In this document: one piece after another, positions 1-11,635 of the stretch
Layout of the letters: every line of letters begins with the position of its first letter
Position numbering within the stretch: the stretch's first letter is position 1
Source: CAYJPV01 sp964396055
GTDB taxonomy: Bacteria > Acidobacteriota > Vicinamibacteria > Vicinamibacterales > JAKQTR01
NCBI GenBank assembly: GCA_964396055.1
Contig: CAYNDV010000110.1
Location: 1 to 16,016, forward strand
Length of the DNA stretch: 16,016 nucleotides
Direction of reading: 5' to 3'
Translations under genes and position numbers: made by a program
The notes under the pieces: generated by a model
Told to the model about the DNA's origin: nothing
Database searches by the model: none
Seen by the model: the letters and a program-made list of their open reading frames with translations, nothing else

Positions 1-1139
1 CGCAGCCCCGCGTCGATGCGCGCCCGCAGCTTTCCCGGATCGCCCGGCGGCAGCGCGGCCAGCGCCGCGCGGTACCCGGCCACCGCCTCGTCGCGGCGTC
101 CCAGGCGGTCCAGCGCGCGGGCGAGGTCCAGCTGCGTCGCCGCCAGCACGCCGTACGGCGCCGTGGGCCGTGCGGCCATCACGTCCCGCCACGCCGCGAT
201 GGCGGCATCCGACTCGGCCAGTGCCTCGTACTGGGCTCCCAGGCCGCGGCGCCCCCACACGGCCGCGAGGGCCGGCTCGCGCAGCGACCCGTCGGCGGCG
301 CCGTCCACGAGGCGCCGGTAGGCCTCGCGTGCCGCCGGGTGATCGCTCCGGTACACCTCGTGCAGCTGCGCGACGTTGAGCACGAACAGCGGGTTGTGCG
401 GGTGCCGCGCCCGCAGCACCTCGAGCGCCTCGAGGCCCCGATCGGCCCGGTTCTCGTACCAGATGTCGATGAGATAGAGCTGGTAGGCGGCCTCCGTGCG
501 CATCAGCACCCCGGCGTCGCGCGTCTTGAGCATCTGCGCGAGGCCGCCCCGCCGATCGCCGCCCGGCAGCGCCAGCAGCCACCGCAGGAACTTCAGCACC
601 GCCGGCGCGATGTCCGCGTAGTACTTGTAGAGCCCGATGCCGAAGTGCGCGTCGTGCAGATCCGGATCGATCGCGAGCGCCCGCTCCAGCGCCTGCCGGA
701 TCTTCTTGCCGTCGCGCGCGGCCGAGAGGTACTCCGCGCGTTGCACCCGCAGCTGCAGGCGCGCCCCGTAGGCGGCCCCGACGTAGAACCACGCCTCCGC
801 CCGCTGCGGTTCCCGTGCCGACCACTGCTCGGCCAGCGTGATCGCCCGGTCGGCCTGGGCCGTGAACGCCGCATCCCGTTCGCGGTTCTCCGGATCCAGG
901 ACGATGCGCCACCAGCGGGCAACGGTCTTCGCCGTCTCGCAGGCGGCCGCGGGCACCGTCGGACAGACGCGCGCCAGTTCCCGGTCGGCGGCGTCGAAGT
1001 CGGCGTCGTAGGCGAACTGCAGGGCCCGGGCGATCGCCTCGGGGTGCGTCAGGCCCTTGATCGGGGCGGCCGGCGCCAGCCCGGGCGCGGCGAGCAGGGC
1101 CGCCAGCAGGCAGGCCGCGCGCGCCGCCCGGCGGGTCAT
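1..1139 (-). CDS. Exported TPR-type protein, partial (C-terminus beyond window)
   Basis: The minus-strand frame is open from an ATG at 1139 to the left edge, giving about 379 residues with no stop, so the C-terminus is missing. Residues 1-25 look like a Sec signal peptide: a twin-Arg/Arg-rich start, a Leu/Ala core and an Ala-Pro-Ala region. The rest is alpha-helical and TPR-like, with repeats around residues 110-165 (ending ALERALAIDPDLHDAHFGIG) and 300-365. A segment reading FLRWLLALPGGDRRGGL (about 184-200) lies between them; I recall this GGDR pattern from TPR proteins of Acidobacteria, but could not check it. The start codon overlaps the ddl stop (ATGA), so it is translationally coupled to ddl and shares its transcript. 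No separate Shine-Dalgarno is evident. Function is unknown; a periplasmic scaffold or envelope role is only a guess. Confidence 0.8.
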   Translation of the reverse strand, partial: MTRRAARAACLLAALLAAPGLAPAAPIKGLTHPEAIARALQFAYDADFDAADRELARVCPTVPAAACETAKTVARWWRIVLDPENRERDAAFTAQADRAITLAEQWSAREPQRAEAWFYVGAAYGARLQLRVQRAEYLSAARDGKKIRQALERALAIDPDLHDAHFGIGLYKYYADIAPAVLKFLRWLLALPGGDRRGGLAQMLKTRDAGVLMRTEAAYQLYLIDIWYENRADRGLEALEVLRARHPHNPLFVLNVAQLHEVYRSDHPAAREAYRRLVDGAADGSLREPALAAVWGRRGLGAQYEALAESDAAIAAWRDVMAARPTAPYGVLAATQLDLARALDRLGRRDEAVAGYRAALAALPPGDPGKLRARIDAGL

Positions 1140-2314
1140 GACGCGCTCGTGCGGAGATGCTGCTTGTCGTCGTAGCGCGCAAGCGCCAGCGCGATCAGCC
1201 GTTCGAGCAGCGGGGCGTACCCGAGGCCCGTGGCCTCCCAGAGCTTGGGGTACATGCTGATCGTCGTGAAGCCGGGAATGGTGTTGATCTCGTTCACGTA
1301 CCAGGCGCCGGTGACGCCGTCGAGCAGGAAGTCCACGCGGCCCATCCCCGAGCCGTCCACCGCGAGGAACGCCTCGACCGCCAGCCGGCGGACCTCCGCC
1401 ATCGCCGCCGCGTCCAGCGGCGCCGGGATGATCAGCGTCGATCCCTCGTCCAGGTACTTGGCCTCGTAGTCGTAGAACTCCCGGGACGGGACGATCTCCC
1501 CGGCCACCGACGCCTCGGGGTCGTCGTTGCCGAGCACGGCGACCTCGATCTCCCGCGCGCGCGGCACGGCCTGCTCGACGACGACCTTGCGGTCGTACTG
1601 GGCGGCGAGATCGATGGCGGCCTGCAGGCCCGCGGCGTCCTTCGCCTTGCTGATGCCGACGCTCGATCCGAGGTTTGCCGGCTTCACGAAGAGCGGCAGT
1701 CCCAGCTCCACCATCAACCGGGCGGCCACGCCGGCGCGGTCGGCCGCCCAGTCCCGGGCCCGCACCAGGCGCCACGGCGCCACCGGCAGCTGGCGGGCCC
1801 CGAAGAGCACCTTCATGACGGCCTTGTCCATGCCCACCGACGACGCCAGCACGCCCGCGCCCACGTAGGGCACGTTGGCGAGCTCGAGCAGACCCTGCAC
1901 CGTGCCGTCCTCGCCGTAGGGCCCGTGCAGCACCGGGAACACCACGTCGAGGTGCAACCCGCGCACGAACGCCAGATCGGGATCCGGCACGCCGTCGCCG
2001 TCGCCCCGGCCGACGTGGCGCTCGATGGTCAGCAGGGTGTGGTCGTCACTCGGGTTGGCGACCAGGTGCGTCTCGCGGATCGCCCGGCTGGGCCTCGCCT
2101 CCTGGTCGCGGGCGTACTCGCGCGCGTCCGCCTCGGTGGCCGCCATCGGCGGCCGGTCCGGCAGCGCCCAGTGCCCGTTCTGGAAGATGTAGACCGCGAC
2201 CGGCTCGTACCGCTCACGATCGAGGTTGCCGATGACCGATGCCGCCGAGCGAATCGACACCAGGTGCTCGCTCGACCGTCCTCCAAAGATGACACCGACG
2301 CGCGTCCGTTTCAC
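1136..2314 (-). CDS. ddl: D-alanine--D-alanine ligase
   Basis: This ATP-grasp enzyme joins two D-alanines in the cytoplasm to make the dipeptide that ends the peptidoglycan stem. The 392 residues carry family signatures in order: GVIFGGRSSEH at 7-17, with E16 matching the D-Ala-binding Glu of E. coli DdlB; HGPYGEDG at 130-137; the ATP-binding KPANLGSSVGIS at 211-222; YDYEAKY at 281-287; and the metal/substrate loop NEINTIPGFT at 341-350. It is longer than DdlB (about 306) because of an insertion near residues 55-118, as in DdlA-type enzymes. The loop Tyr is present, consistent with D-Ala rather than D-Lac specificity. The start is GTG at 2314, the earliest codon preserving the GVIFGG strand; only a weak purine-rich stretch precedes it. 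The TPR gene follows with an ATGA overlap. Confidence 0.95.
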   Translation of the reverse strand: MKRTRVGVIFGGRSSEHLVSIRSAASVIGNLDRERYEPVAVYIFQNGHWALPDRPPMAATEADAREYARDQEARPSRAIRETHLVANPSDDHTLLTIERHVGRGDGDGVPDPDLAFVRGLHLDVVFPVLHGPYGEDGTVQGLLELANVPYVGAGVLASSVGMDKAVMKVLFGARQLPVAPWRLVRARDWAADRAGVAARLMVELGLPLFVKPANLGSSVGISKAKDAAGLQAAIDLAAQYDRKVVVEQAVPRAREIEVAVLGNDDPEASVAGEIVPSREFYDYEAKYLDEGSTLIIPAPLDAAAMAEVRRLAVEAFLAVDGSGMGRVDFLLDGVTGAWYVNEINTIPGFTTISMYPKLWEATGLGYAPLLERLIALALARYDDKQHLRTSAS

Positions 2315-2332
2315 GTCTCTACTCTACAACAG

Positions 2333-2436
2333 CCCACGCCCCACGCCCCACGTCCCTAGCCTCTAGCCTCCAGCCTCTAGCCTCTAGCCTCTAGCCTCTA
2401 GCCTCTAGCCTCTAGCCTCCAGCCTCCAGCCCCTAG
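2333..2436. repeat. Compound heptanucleotide tandem array between ddl and tgt
   Basis: About 15 consecutive 7-base units lie in one continuous phase. The first three are CCCACGC, CCCACGC and CCCACGT. A hybrid unit CCCTAGC follows, then a run of CTCTAGC units with CTCCAGC variants at 2368-2374 and near 2417-2430. The array fills 104 of the 136 bases between the divergent starts of ddl (2314) and tgt (2451), so it lies where promoters for both genes would be expected. No good promoter pair is visible elsewhere in the gap. A weak -10-like TAGTAT (2434-2439) at the array's edge sits only 11 bases before the tgt ATG. Confidence 0.93.
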
Positions 2437-2450
2437 TATCCTGTCCCCTC

Positions 2451-3632
2451 ATGCCACCGGTGTTCGACTTCACCGTGACCCACACCGACGGCGCGGCCCG
2501 CCGAGGCGTCATGCAGACCGCCCACGGGGCCGTGCAGACACCGGCATTCATGCCGGTCGGCACGCGGGGGGCCGTCAAGGGACTGACGCCCAGAGACCTC
2601 GAAGGCCTGGGCGCCGAGATCATCCTCGGCAACACCTATCACCTCTGGTTGCGCCCCGGCGACGGGGTGATCGGCCGGCTGGGTGGCCTGCATCGTTTCG
2701 CCGCCTGGCCGCGGCCCATGCTGACCGACAGCGGCGGGTTCCAGGCCTACAGCCTGGGCGACCGGCGGGTGATCACCGAGGAAGGTGTCCGGTTCCAGTC
2801 GCACCTGGACGGGAGTCCGCTCCTGCTCACCCCCGAGGGGGCGGCCGACATCCAGGCGCGGCTCGGCTCGGATATCGCGATGGTGCTCGACGAGTGCCTG
2901 GCGCAGCCGGCCACCGAGCAGGCCGTGCGGACGTCGACGGAGCTGTCGGCCCGCTGGGCGCGTCGCGGCCGGGCCCGGTTCCTCGAGGTGGCGGCGCGTG
3001 CGGCTGCCGGGCGGCCAGCCGACGGCGACCCGGTGGTGACCAACGCCGGCCAGGCCCAGTTCGGGATCGTGCAGGGGGGGGTGCATCCGGCGCTGCGGGC
3101 CCTGAGCGTCGAGTTGACGCGGGCGGTGGGATTCGAGGCGTACGCCATCGGCGGGCTCAGCGTCGGCGAGCCCGCGGAGACGATGTATGCCGTGGTGGAG
3201 ACCACCGCGCCGCTGCTGCCGGTGGATCGCCCGCGGTACCTGATGGGCGTGGGCACGCCGGCGGACATCGCCGAGGCGGTGGCCCGGGGTGTGGACCTGT
3301 TCGACTGCGTGATGCCGACGCGCAACGCCCGCAACGGGCAGTTGTTCACGAGCGAGGGCCGCCTGGCGATCAAGCACGCGCGGTTCGCGGAGGACGCCGG
3401 CCCCCTGGATCCGGCCTGCGCGTGTTACACGTGCCGGACGTTTTCCCGGGCGTATCTGCGGCACCTGTACGTCTCCGGCGAGATCACGGCCGCGGTGCTG
3501 CACACGGTGCACAACGTGCACTACTACCTTGACACCCTGTCGCGGATAAGACAGGCTATAGTGTTCGGCTCGTTCGAAAGTTTGCGACGATCACTACACT
3601 CAACCTTTTCCCGCCAGTCGTGTGACCCATGA
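2451..3632 (+). CDS. tgt: Queuine tRNA-ribosyltransferase (tRNA-guanine transglycosylase)
   Basis: This enzyme swaps guanine-34 for the queuosine precursor preQ1 in tRNAs with GUN anticodons. The 393 residues contain the base-pocket motif DSGGFQ at 93-98 (D93), FGIVQGG at 204-210, GGLSVGEP at 234-241, and the nucleophile D285 in FDCVMPTRNARNGQ. The zinc site is C323-x-C325-xx-C328 with H354, which keeps the bacterial CxCxxC-x25-H spacing. It is slightly longer than the E. coli enzyme (375), with a short insertion around 180-196. The ATG at 2451 has no Shine-Dalgarno and comes directly after the repeat array, so leaderless initiation is possible. It heads the classic tgt-yajC-secD-secF order. 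The last 90 bases are visibly less GC-rich than the rest, and the final 30 residues are poorly conserved in type. Confidence 0.96.
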   Translation: MPPVFDFTVTHTDGAARRGVMQTAHGAVQTPAFMPVGTRGAVKGLTPRDLEGLGAEIILGNTYHLWLRPGDGVIGRLGGLHRFAAWPRPMLTDSGGFQAYSLGDRRVITEEGVRFQSHLDGSPLLLTPEGAADIQARLGSDIAMVLDECLAQPATEQAVRTSTELSARWARRGRARFLEVAARAAAGRPADGDPVVTNAGQAQFGIVQGGVHPALRALSVELTRAVGFEAYAIGGLSVGEPAETMYAVVETTAPLLPVDRPRYLMGVGTPADIAEAVARGVDLFDCVMPTRNARNGQLFTSEGRLAIKHARFAEDAGPLDPACACYTCRTFSRAYLRHLYVSGEITAAVLHTVHNVHYYLDTLSRIRQAIVFGSFESLRRSLHSTFSRQSCDP

Positions 3633-3991
3633 TTGACCATGTCTTGGCAGGCTCCGGCCTGGTGCTGGCCCTGGGCGCCCCGGCCGACAGCAACGTGAAC
3701 CCCTGGGTCCAGCTGATCCCGTTCGCGCTGGTGCTGGGCATCTTCTACTTCATCATCCTGCTGCCGATGCAGCGTCGGCAGAAGAAGGTGCAGCAGTTCC
3801 TGGCGGATCTGAAGGTCGGTGACCGGGTGGTGACGACCAGCGGCATCTACGGCCAGATCACCCGTCTGGGCGAGAAGAGCATCCAGATCCAGGTGGCCGA
3901 CAAGGTGCGCATCGAAGTGGCGCGCGCGGCCATCGGCGGGTACCAGGGGCAGGATCCCGTGTCGCCCGAGATGACGGGCACCCAGCAGTAG
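3629..3991 (+). CDS. yajC: Sec translocase accessory protein YajC
   Basis: YajC is a small inner-membrane protein that associates with SecDF next to SecYEG. The 120 residues show one transmembrane helix at about 27-46 ending in LLPMQRRQKK, the family's hallmark junction of helix and basic cytoplasmic stretch. A compact beta-rich domain follows (VGDRVVTTSGIYGQI at about 67-81), the typical YajC fold. Length is normal for the family (about 85-120). The ATG overlaps the tgt stop codon by four bases (ATGA), which implies translational coupling. The C-terminal tail after residue 105 is polar and without motif. secD begins six bases after its stop. Confidence 0.95.
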   Translation: MIDHVLAGSGLVLALGAPADSNVNPWVQLIPFALVLGIFYFIILLPMQRRQKKVQQFLADLKVGDRVVTTSGIYGQITRLGEKSIQIQVADKVRIEVARAAIGGYQGQDPVSPEMTGTQQ

Positions 3992-3997
3992 CAGCAT

Positions 3998-5617
<1,620 letters not shown>

Positions 5618-5619
5618 CC

Positions 5620-6603
5620 ATGCAGATCTTCACGAACTCCAATTTCAACTTCATCCGCTGGCGCTGGCACGCCATCGCGTTGTCGGTGCTCATCATCGTG
5701 GCCGGCGCCGTGATGATGGCCACCCGGGGGCTGTCGCTCGGCGTCGACTTCAAGGGCGGGTCGATCCTCATCCTGAAGTTCGACCAGCGGGTCACCGAGG
5801 ACACCGTCCGCGGGGCGCTGCAGGCGATCCCGGGCGACAAGACCGTGCAGCAGTACGGCCCGGCCGATGCGAACGAGATCCTCATCCGCCTGCCGCAGAT
5901 CACGGCGCGCGAGGAGGGCACGTCGCTCGAGGCCGACGTCACGGCGGCCGAGGCGGCCATCACCGCGGCCAACATCGGCCGGTTCGAGCGGGTCGGGACG
6001 GAAATCGTCGGTCCCATCATCGGCGCCGAGCTGCAGCGCAAGGGCCTCTATGCCACGCTGTTCTCGATCCTGGGCATCACGATCTACATTGCGTTCCGGT
6101 TCCGGCCCAGCTTCGCCATGGGGGCCATCGCGGCCACCTTCCACGACATCCTCGTGACCCTGGCGTTCCTGACCTTCTTCGGCTACGAGCTGTCGCTGAA
6201 CGTCGTGGCGGCGATCCTGACGATCACCGGCTATTCCGTTAACGACACGATTGTCATCTTCGACCGCGTGCGCGAGAACTTCCGGTTCATGCGGAAGGAC
6301 TCGCTCGAGCAGGTGGTGAACACCAGCGTCAACCAGACGCTGGGACGCACGGTCATCACGGCGGGCACCACCTTCCTCGCGGTCCTCTCGCTGTTCCTGT
6401 TCGGCGGCGAGGTGCTCGAGGGCTTCGCGTTCACGATGCTGGTGGGCATCATCAGCGGCACCTACTCGACCGTCTTCATCGCGGCGGCCATCGCCATCAT
6501 CCTCAGCCGGAAGCGGGCCGAGACCCGGGCGCCCCAGGCGGCCGCCGCCGCGGCGGCCGAGAACGGCGCCGCCCGGAAGAAGAACGGACGGAAGGGGCGC
6601 TAG
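5620..6603 (+). CDS. secF: Protein translocase subunit SecF
   Basis: SecF is the partner of SecD in the proton-driven export motor. The 327 residues have an N-terminal helix at about 17-34, the signature GVDFKGG at 41-47, and the transmembrane motif GYSVNDTIVIFDRVREN. In that motif D209 matches the functional D213 of E. coli SecF. Five further helices follow the small periplasmic domain. The C-terminus is an Ala-rich run and then a basic tail (RKKNGRKGR), placed in the cytoplasm by topology; a ribosome- or lipid-contact role for it is only inferred. The ATG is two bases after the secD stop, so the pair is almost certainly co-translated. secD and secF are separate genes here, unlike the fused secDF of Firmicutes. 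Confidence 0.97.
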   Translation: MQIFTNSNFNFIRWRWHAIALSVLIIVAGAVMMATRGLSLGVDFKGGSILILKFDQRVTEDTVRGALQAIPGDKTVQQYGPADANEILIRLPQITAREEGTSLEADVTAAEAAITAANIGRFERVGTEIVGPIIGAELQRKGLYATLFSILGITIYIAFRFRPSFAMGAIAATFHDILVTLAFLTFFGYELSLNVVAAILTITGYSVNDTIVIFDRVRENFRFMRKDSLEQVVNTSVNQTLGRTVITAGTTFLAVLSLFLFGGEVLEGFAFTMLVGIISGTYSTVFIAAAIAIILSRKRAETRAPQAAAAAAAENGAARKKNGRKGR

Positions 6604-6621
6604 GCGCCCCGCCGAGGAGCC

Positions 6622-7437
6622 TTGGGATACTTCCAGGCCGTAGTGCTCGGCGCGGTGCAGGGGCTCACGGAGTTCCTGCCCGTGTCGAGTTCGGCGCACT
6701 TGATCCTGGCCCGGGTGCTCCTGGGCTGGGACGCGGAGCGTCTCGGCCTCGCGTTCGACGTCGCCTGCCACGCCGGCACCCTGCTGGCGGTGCTGGCGTA
6801 CTTCCGCCGTGACCTGTGGGCCATGGCGCTGGCGTTTCCGGACATCTTGCGCCGCGGGGCGACCGGCCCCGCCCGGATGGCGCGCCTCATCGTCGTCGGC
6901 ACCCTGCCCGTGATCGTCGTCGGCCTGTTGTGGGCCGACCGCATCGAGGCGGGGTTGCGTACGCCGGCCGTGACCGTGGTGACGCTCACGCTGGGCGCCT
7001 TCGGCTTCGTGCTGGCGGAGCGGTTCGGCTCGCGTGCCCGTAGCGAGGACGGCCTGCGCGCCGGTGACGCGCTGGCGATGGGGTGCGCGCAGGCGCTGGC
7101 ACTCATCCCGGGCGTGTCCCGGTCTGGGGCCACGATCACGGTGGCGATGCTCACGGGCCTGGGGCGCGAGGCCGCGGCCCGCTTCTCGTTCCTGCTGGGC
7201 GTGCCGGCGATTCTGGCCGCCGCGGGTCATGCGGCGCTGCAGGTGGCCGATCGCGGGCTCAGCCGGCACGAGGCGGGCGTGTTCGCAACCGGCCTGGTGG
7301 TGTCGGCGGTGGTCGGGTACTGGGCGATCCACTTCCTGCTGCGCTACCTGGCGCGGCACTCGCTGGCGGTGTTCGCGTGGTACCGGCTGGCGGCCGCGGC
7401 CATCGTGGCGGCCTGGCTGTGGGCCGGGCGGGGGTAA
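6622..7437 (+). CDS. uppP: Undecaprenyl-diphosphate phosphatase (UppP/BacA family)
   Basis: This integral membrane enzyme removes a phosphate from undecaprenyl pyrophosphate so that the lipid carrier can be reused for peptidoglycan and O-antigen export. Overproduction of the family gives bacitracin resistance. The 271 residues (E. coli 273) carry the acidic motif QGLTEFLP at 13-20 (E17), SSSAH at 22-26, and PGVSRSGAT at 163-171 with the catalytic Arg at 167. Eight or so hydrophobic helices are visible. The start is TTG at 6622: the conserved QGLTEFLP motif needs about 12 residues before it, and no ATG is available. A GAGGAG lies very close upstream (6614-6619). The gene is 18 bases after secF and three to six bases before the next gene, so it belongs to the same transcript. 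Confidence 0.95.
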   Translation: MGYFQAVVLGAVQGLTEFLPVSSSAHLILARVLLGWDAERLGLAFDVACHAGTLLAVLAYFRRDLWAMALAFPDILRRGATGPARMARLIVVGTLPVIVVGLLWADRIEAGLRTPAVTVVTLTLGAFGFVLAERFGSRARSEDGLRAGDALAMGCAQALALIPGVSRSGATITVAMLTGLGREAAARFSFLLGVPAILAAAGHAALQVADRGLSRHEAGVFATGLVVSAVVGYWAIHFLLRYLARHSLAVFAWYRLAAAAIVAAWLWAGRG

Positions 7438-7443
7438 GCGGTG

Positions 7444-8082
7444 ATGGTCTGGCTGCGGCGCAACTTCCTGACCGGCCTGTTCGTGACCGTGCCGGTGGTG
7501 GTGTCGCTGGCGGCGTGCGTCTGGGTGTTCCGGGCCGTGGACGGCCTGGTCGGGCCCTACTGGCAGCGCTGGATCGGCACGGCCGTGCCCGGCCTCGGGC
7601 TGCTGACGACGGCGGTGCTGGTGCTCTGCGTCGGCGTGCTGGCGAGCAACGTGCTGGGCCGGCGGGCGCTGCAGCAGGCGGATGCGCTGCTGGAGCGCGT
7701 GCCGCTCTTCGGGACGATCTACGCGCCGGTGAAACAGATGGCCGCGGCGTTCGCGCCGGGCAACGAATCGGGCTTCAAGCGCGTGGTCCTGGTGGAGGAC
7801 CCGCGCCGCGGCTGGATCCTGGGGTTCCTGACGCGGGAGTTCTGCGTGGACGGGCCCGGCGGTGCCGAGGCGTACGTCGCGGTGTTCGTCCCCACGAACC
7901 ACCTCTATCTCGGGGACGTGCTCATCGTGCCGGCGTCGTCGGCCCGGTATCCAGACCTGAGCGTGGAGGAGGGGGTGCGCGTGGTGCTGACCGGGGGCAT
8001 GGCGCTTCCGGGGCGGCTGCGCGAGCCCGGCGGGGCGGTCCCGGGCGGCGTCCGGGCGGGTGATCGGTCGACCAAGGGGTGA
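7444..8082 (+). CDS. DUF502 family membrane protein
   Basis: This is a 212-residue membrane protein. It has a short basic N-terminus, a first helix at about 9-30, a second at about 50-70, and a soluble beta-rich C-terminal part. Family-type elements are RVPLFGTIYAPVKQM just after the second helix and VFVPTNHLYLGDVLIVP further on, where many members read PTTPNPTSG-like sequence. The family has no established enzymatic role. Members are widespread in Gram-negative bacteria and plants. A GTG at 7441 and an ATG at 7444 are adjacent. I chose the ATG, with a GGGGG run nine bases upstream, but both are possible. The last 25 residues are Gly/Arg-rich and look like a disordered tail. The gene ends five bases before the hppA start, suggesting co-expression with a PPi-driven pump. 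Confidence 0.85.
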   Translation: MVWLRRNFLTGLFVTVPVVVSLAACVWVFRAVDGLVGPYWQRWIGTAVPGLGLLTTAVLVLCVGVLASNVLGRRALQQADALLERVPLFGTIYAPVKQMAAAFAPGNESGFKRVVLVEDPRRGWILGFLTREFCVDGPGGAEAYVAVFVPTNHLYLGDVLIVPASSARYPDLSVEEGVRVVLTGGMALPGRLREPGGAVPGGVRAGDRSTKG

Positions 8083-8087
8083 CACAC

Positions 8088-10577
<2,490 letters not shown>

Positions 10578-10592
10578 GCGGCGGCCCGTCAG

Positions 10593-10642
10593 CCCGGCGC
10601 CGCGGGCGCCGGGTACCCCGGGGCGGGACGGCTCCCCGCCCC
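10593..10642 (+). terminator. Two tandem GC hairpins after hppA
   Basis: A perfect 9-bp stem (CCCGGCGCC / GGCGCCGGG, loop GCG, 10593-10613) is followed at once by an 8-bp stem (GGGGCGGG / CCCGCCCC, loop of seven, 10620-10642). They begin 16 bases after the hppA stop, which is where the long operon should end. Neither has a T-tract, so they may act as a weak intrinsic or Rho-assisted terminator, or as an mRNA 3' end stabiliser. The position next to an independent promoter at 10729 supports a transcription boundary here. The remaining bases to 10728 contain nothing I can recognise. Confidence 0.65.
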
Positions 10643-10728
10643 TGGTCGGACCGGATGGCCGAACTCGGCGATCCGGTGTCTAATGAGGTAGGCGGATGGC
10701 CCGGGCTGCCGGGGGGTGTCTCTCTTCG

Positions 10729-10758
10729 TTGACACTCTTTTTCGGCTCTGGCTATAAT
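10729..10758 (+). promoter_or_regulatory. Sigma70-type promoter of the tonB operon
   Basis: TTGACA (10729-10734) and TATAAT (10753-10758) both match the consensus perfectly, with an 18-base spacer that is locally T-rich against the GC-rich background. Transcription would start near 10765, leaving a leader of about 43 bases before the tonB GTG. No Fur box or other operator that I can recognise overlaps it, so expression may be constitutively high. Confidence 0.9.
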
Positions 10759-10793
10759 CGACCGCCCTCGTGAACCGTGTGAGCCCAGAGGTT

Positions 10794-10800
10794 AGGAGGA
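10794..10800 (+). promoter_or_regulatory. Ribosome binding site that fixes the tonB GTG start
   Basis: AGGAGGA is seven bases before a GTG at 10808. This near-ideal Shine-Dalgarno favours the GTG over the in-frame ATG at 10820. Confidence 0.85.
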
Positions 10801-10807
10801 AAAGCCG

Positions 10808-11530
10808 GTGCCACGCGATATGTTCGGGGACGTCGTTCAGTCCTCAATCACCCTCGGGAGCCGGAAGTGGTACACGATTCCGATCTCCCTGCTTGCCCAT
10901 GCCATCCTCGTCGGCGCAATCGTCATCATTCCCCTGATGGCGGCTGACATTCTGCCGACGCCGCCGGCGATGATGGCCTTTGTCGCGGCTCCGCCACCTC
11001 CGCCGCCGCCTCCTCCTCCACCCCCCCCGCCGCAGGCCGCGGCGCCGAAGCCCGTGATGGACGTCAACCCGGCGGCTGCGCCGGTCGAGGCGCCGTCTGA
11101 GATCAAGCCCGAGACCGGCATCGAAGTCGGACCCGAGGGCGGGATGGCTGGCGGCGTTGAAGGCGGTGTCCCGGGAGGTGTGGTCGGAGGCGTCGTCGGT
11201 GGCCTGCCGGAGGCCCCGCCACCCCCACCGCCGCCACCGCAGGCGCCGGTCCGCGTGGGTGGCAACATCCGCCCGCCGCAGAAGATCAAAGATGTCCGAC
11301 CCGTGTATCCCAGCATCGCCCAGTCGGCGCGCGTGCAGGGCGTGGTCATCATCGAAGCGACAATCGGCCCGGATGGCAAGGTGAAGGATGCGCGGGTGCT
11401 GCGCTCGATTCCGCTGCTCGATCAGGCAGCCATCGACGCGGTCCGCCAGTGGGAGTTCACGCCGACCCTGCTGAATGGCGTGCCCGTGCCGGTCATCATG
11501 ACGGTCACGGTGAACTTTACGCTGCAGTAA
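10808..11530 (+). CDS. tonB: TonB family energy-transducing protein
   Basis: TonB carries energy from the ExbB-ExbD proton channel across the periplasm to outer-membrane receptors. The 240 residues have a short cytoplasmic start and one signal-anchor helix at about 24-46. That helix contains S27-xxx-H31, the same Ser/His spacing as the functional S16/H20 of E. coli TonB. Next come a run of 14 prolines (62-75), a glycine-rich spacer of GGV-type repeats (about 109-135), a second run of 8 prolines (137-144), and a TonB C-terminal domain from about 165 to 240 (VYPSIAQSARVQG, then DQAAIDAVRQWEFTP). The Gly-rich spacer replaces the Lys-Pro/Glu-Pro rod of enterobacterial TonB and is, from memory, common in Acidobacteria. 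The GTG start is set by a strong Shine-Dalgarno. It is the first gene of the tonB-exbB-exbD-exbD operon. Confidence 0.93.
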   Translation: MPRDMFGDVVQSSITLGSRKWYTIPISLLAHAILVGAIVIIPLMAADILPTPPAMMAFVAAPPPPPPPPPPPPPPQAAAPKPVMDVNPAAAPVEAPSEIKPETGIEVGPEGGMAGGVEGGVPGGVVGGVVGGLPEAPPPPPPPPQAPVRVGGNIRPPQKIKDVRPVYPSIAQSARVQGVVIIEATIGPDGKVKDARVLRSIPLLDQAAIDAVRQWEFTPTLLNGVPVPVIMTVTVNFTLQ

Positions 11531-11635
11531 GGCCTGGCCGGTTGCAGGACTGGACGGGACCGGGAGGGCCGTGGGTACCGGCGATTCCGGAAGTGACGCT
11601 AATGTAGTTTTTGGATACCCGGAGGATGGAGAGAC

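Noticed and set aside
2333..2436. CRISPR array
   Set aside because: Units are 7 bases and directly abutting, with no spacers and no cas genes nearby.
8079..8087. GTG start for hppA at 8079
   Set aside because: The GTG overlaps the Shine-Dalgarno-like AAGGGGTG; the ATG at 8088 has correct spacing.
11531..11635. Separate promoter or terminator between tonB and exbB
   Set aside because: Only a poor TAATGT and a weak long-range GGGTA/TACCC pairing are present; no -35 element or strong stem was found.
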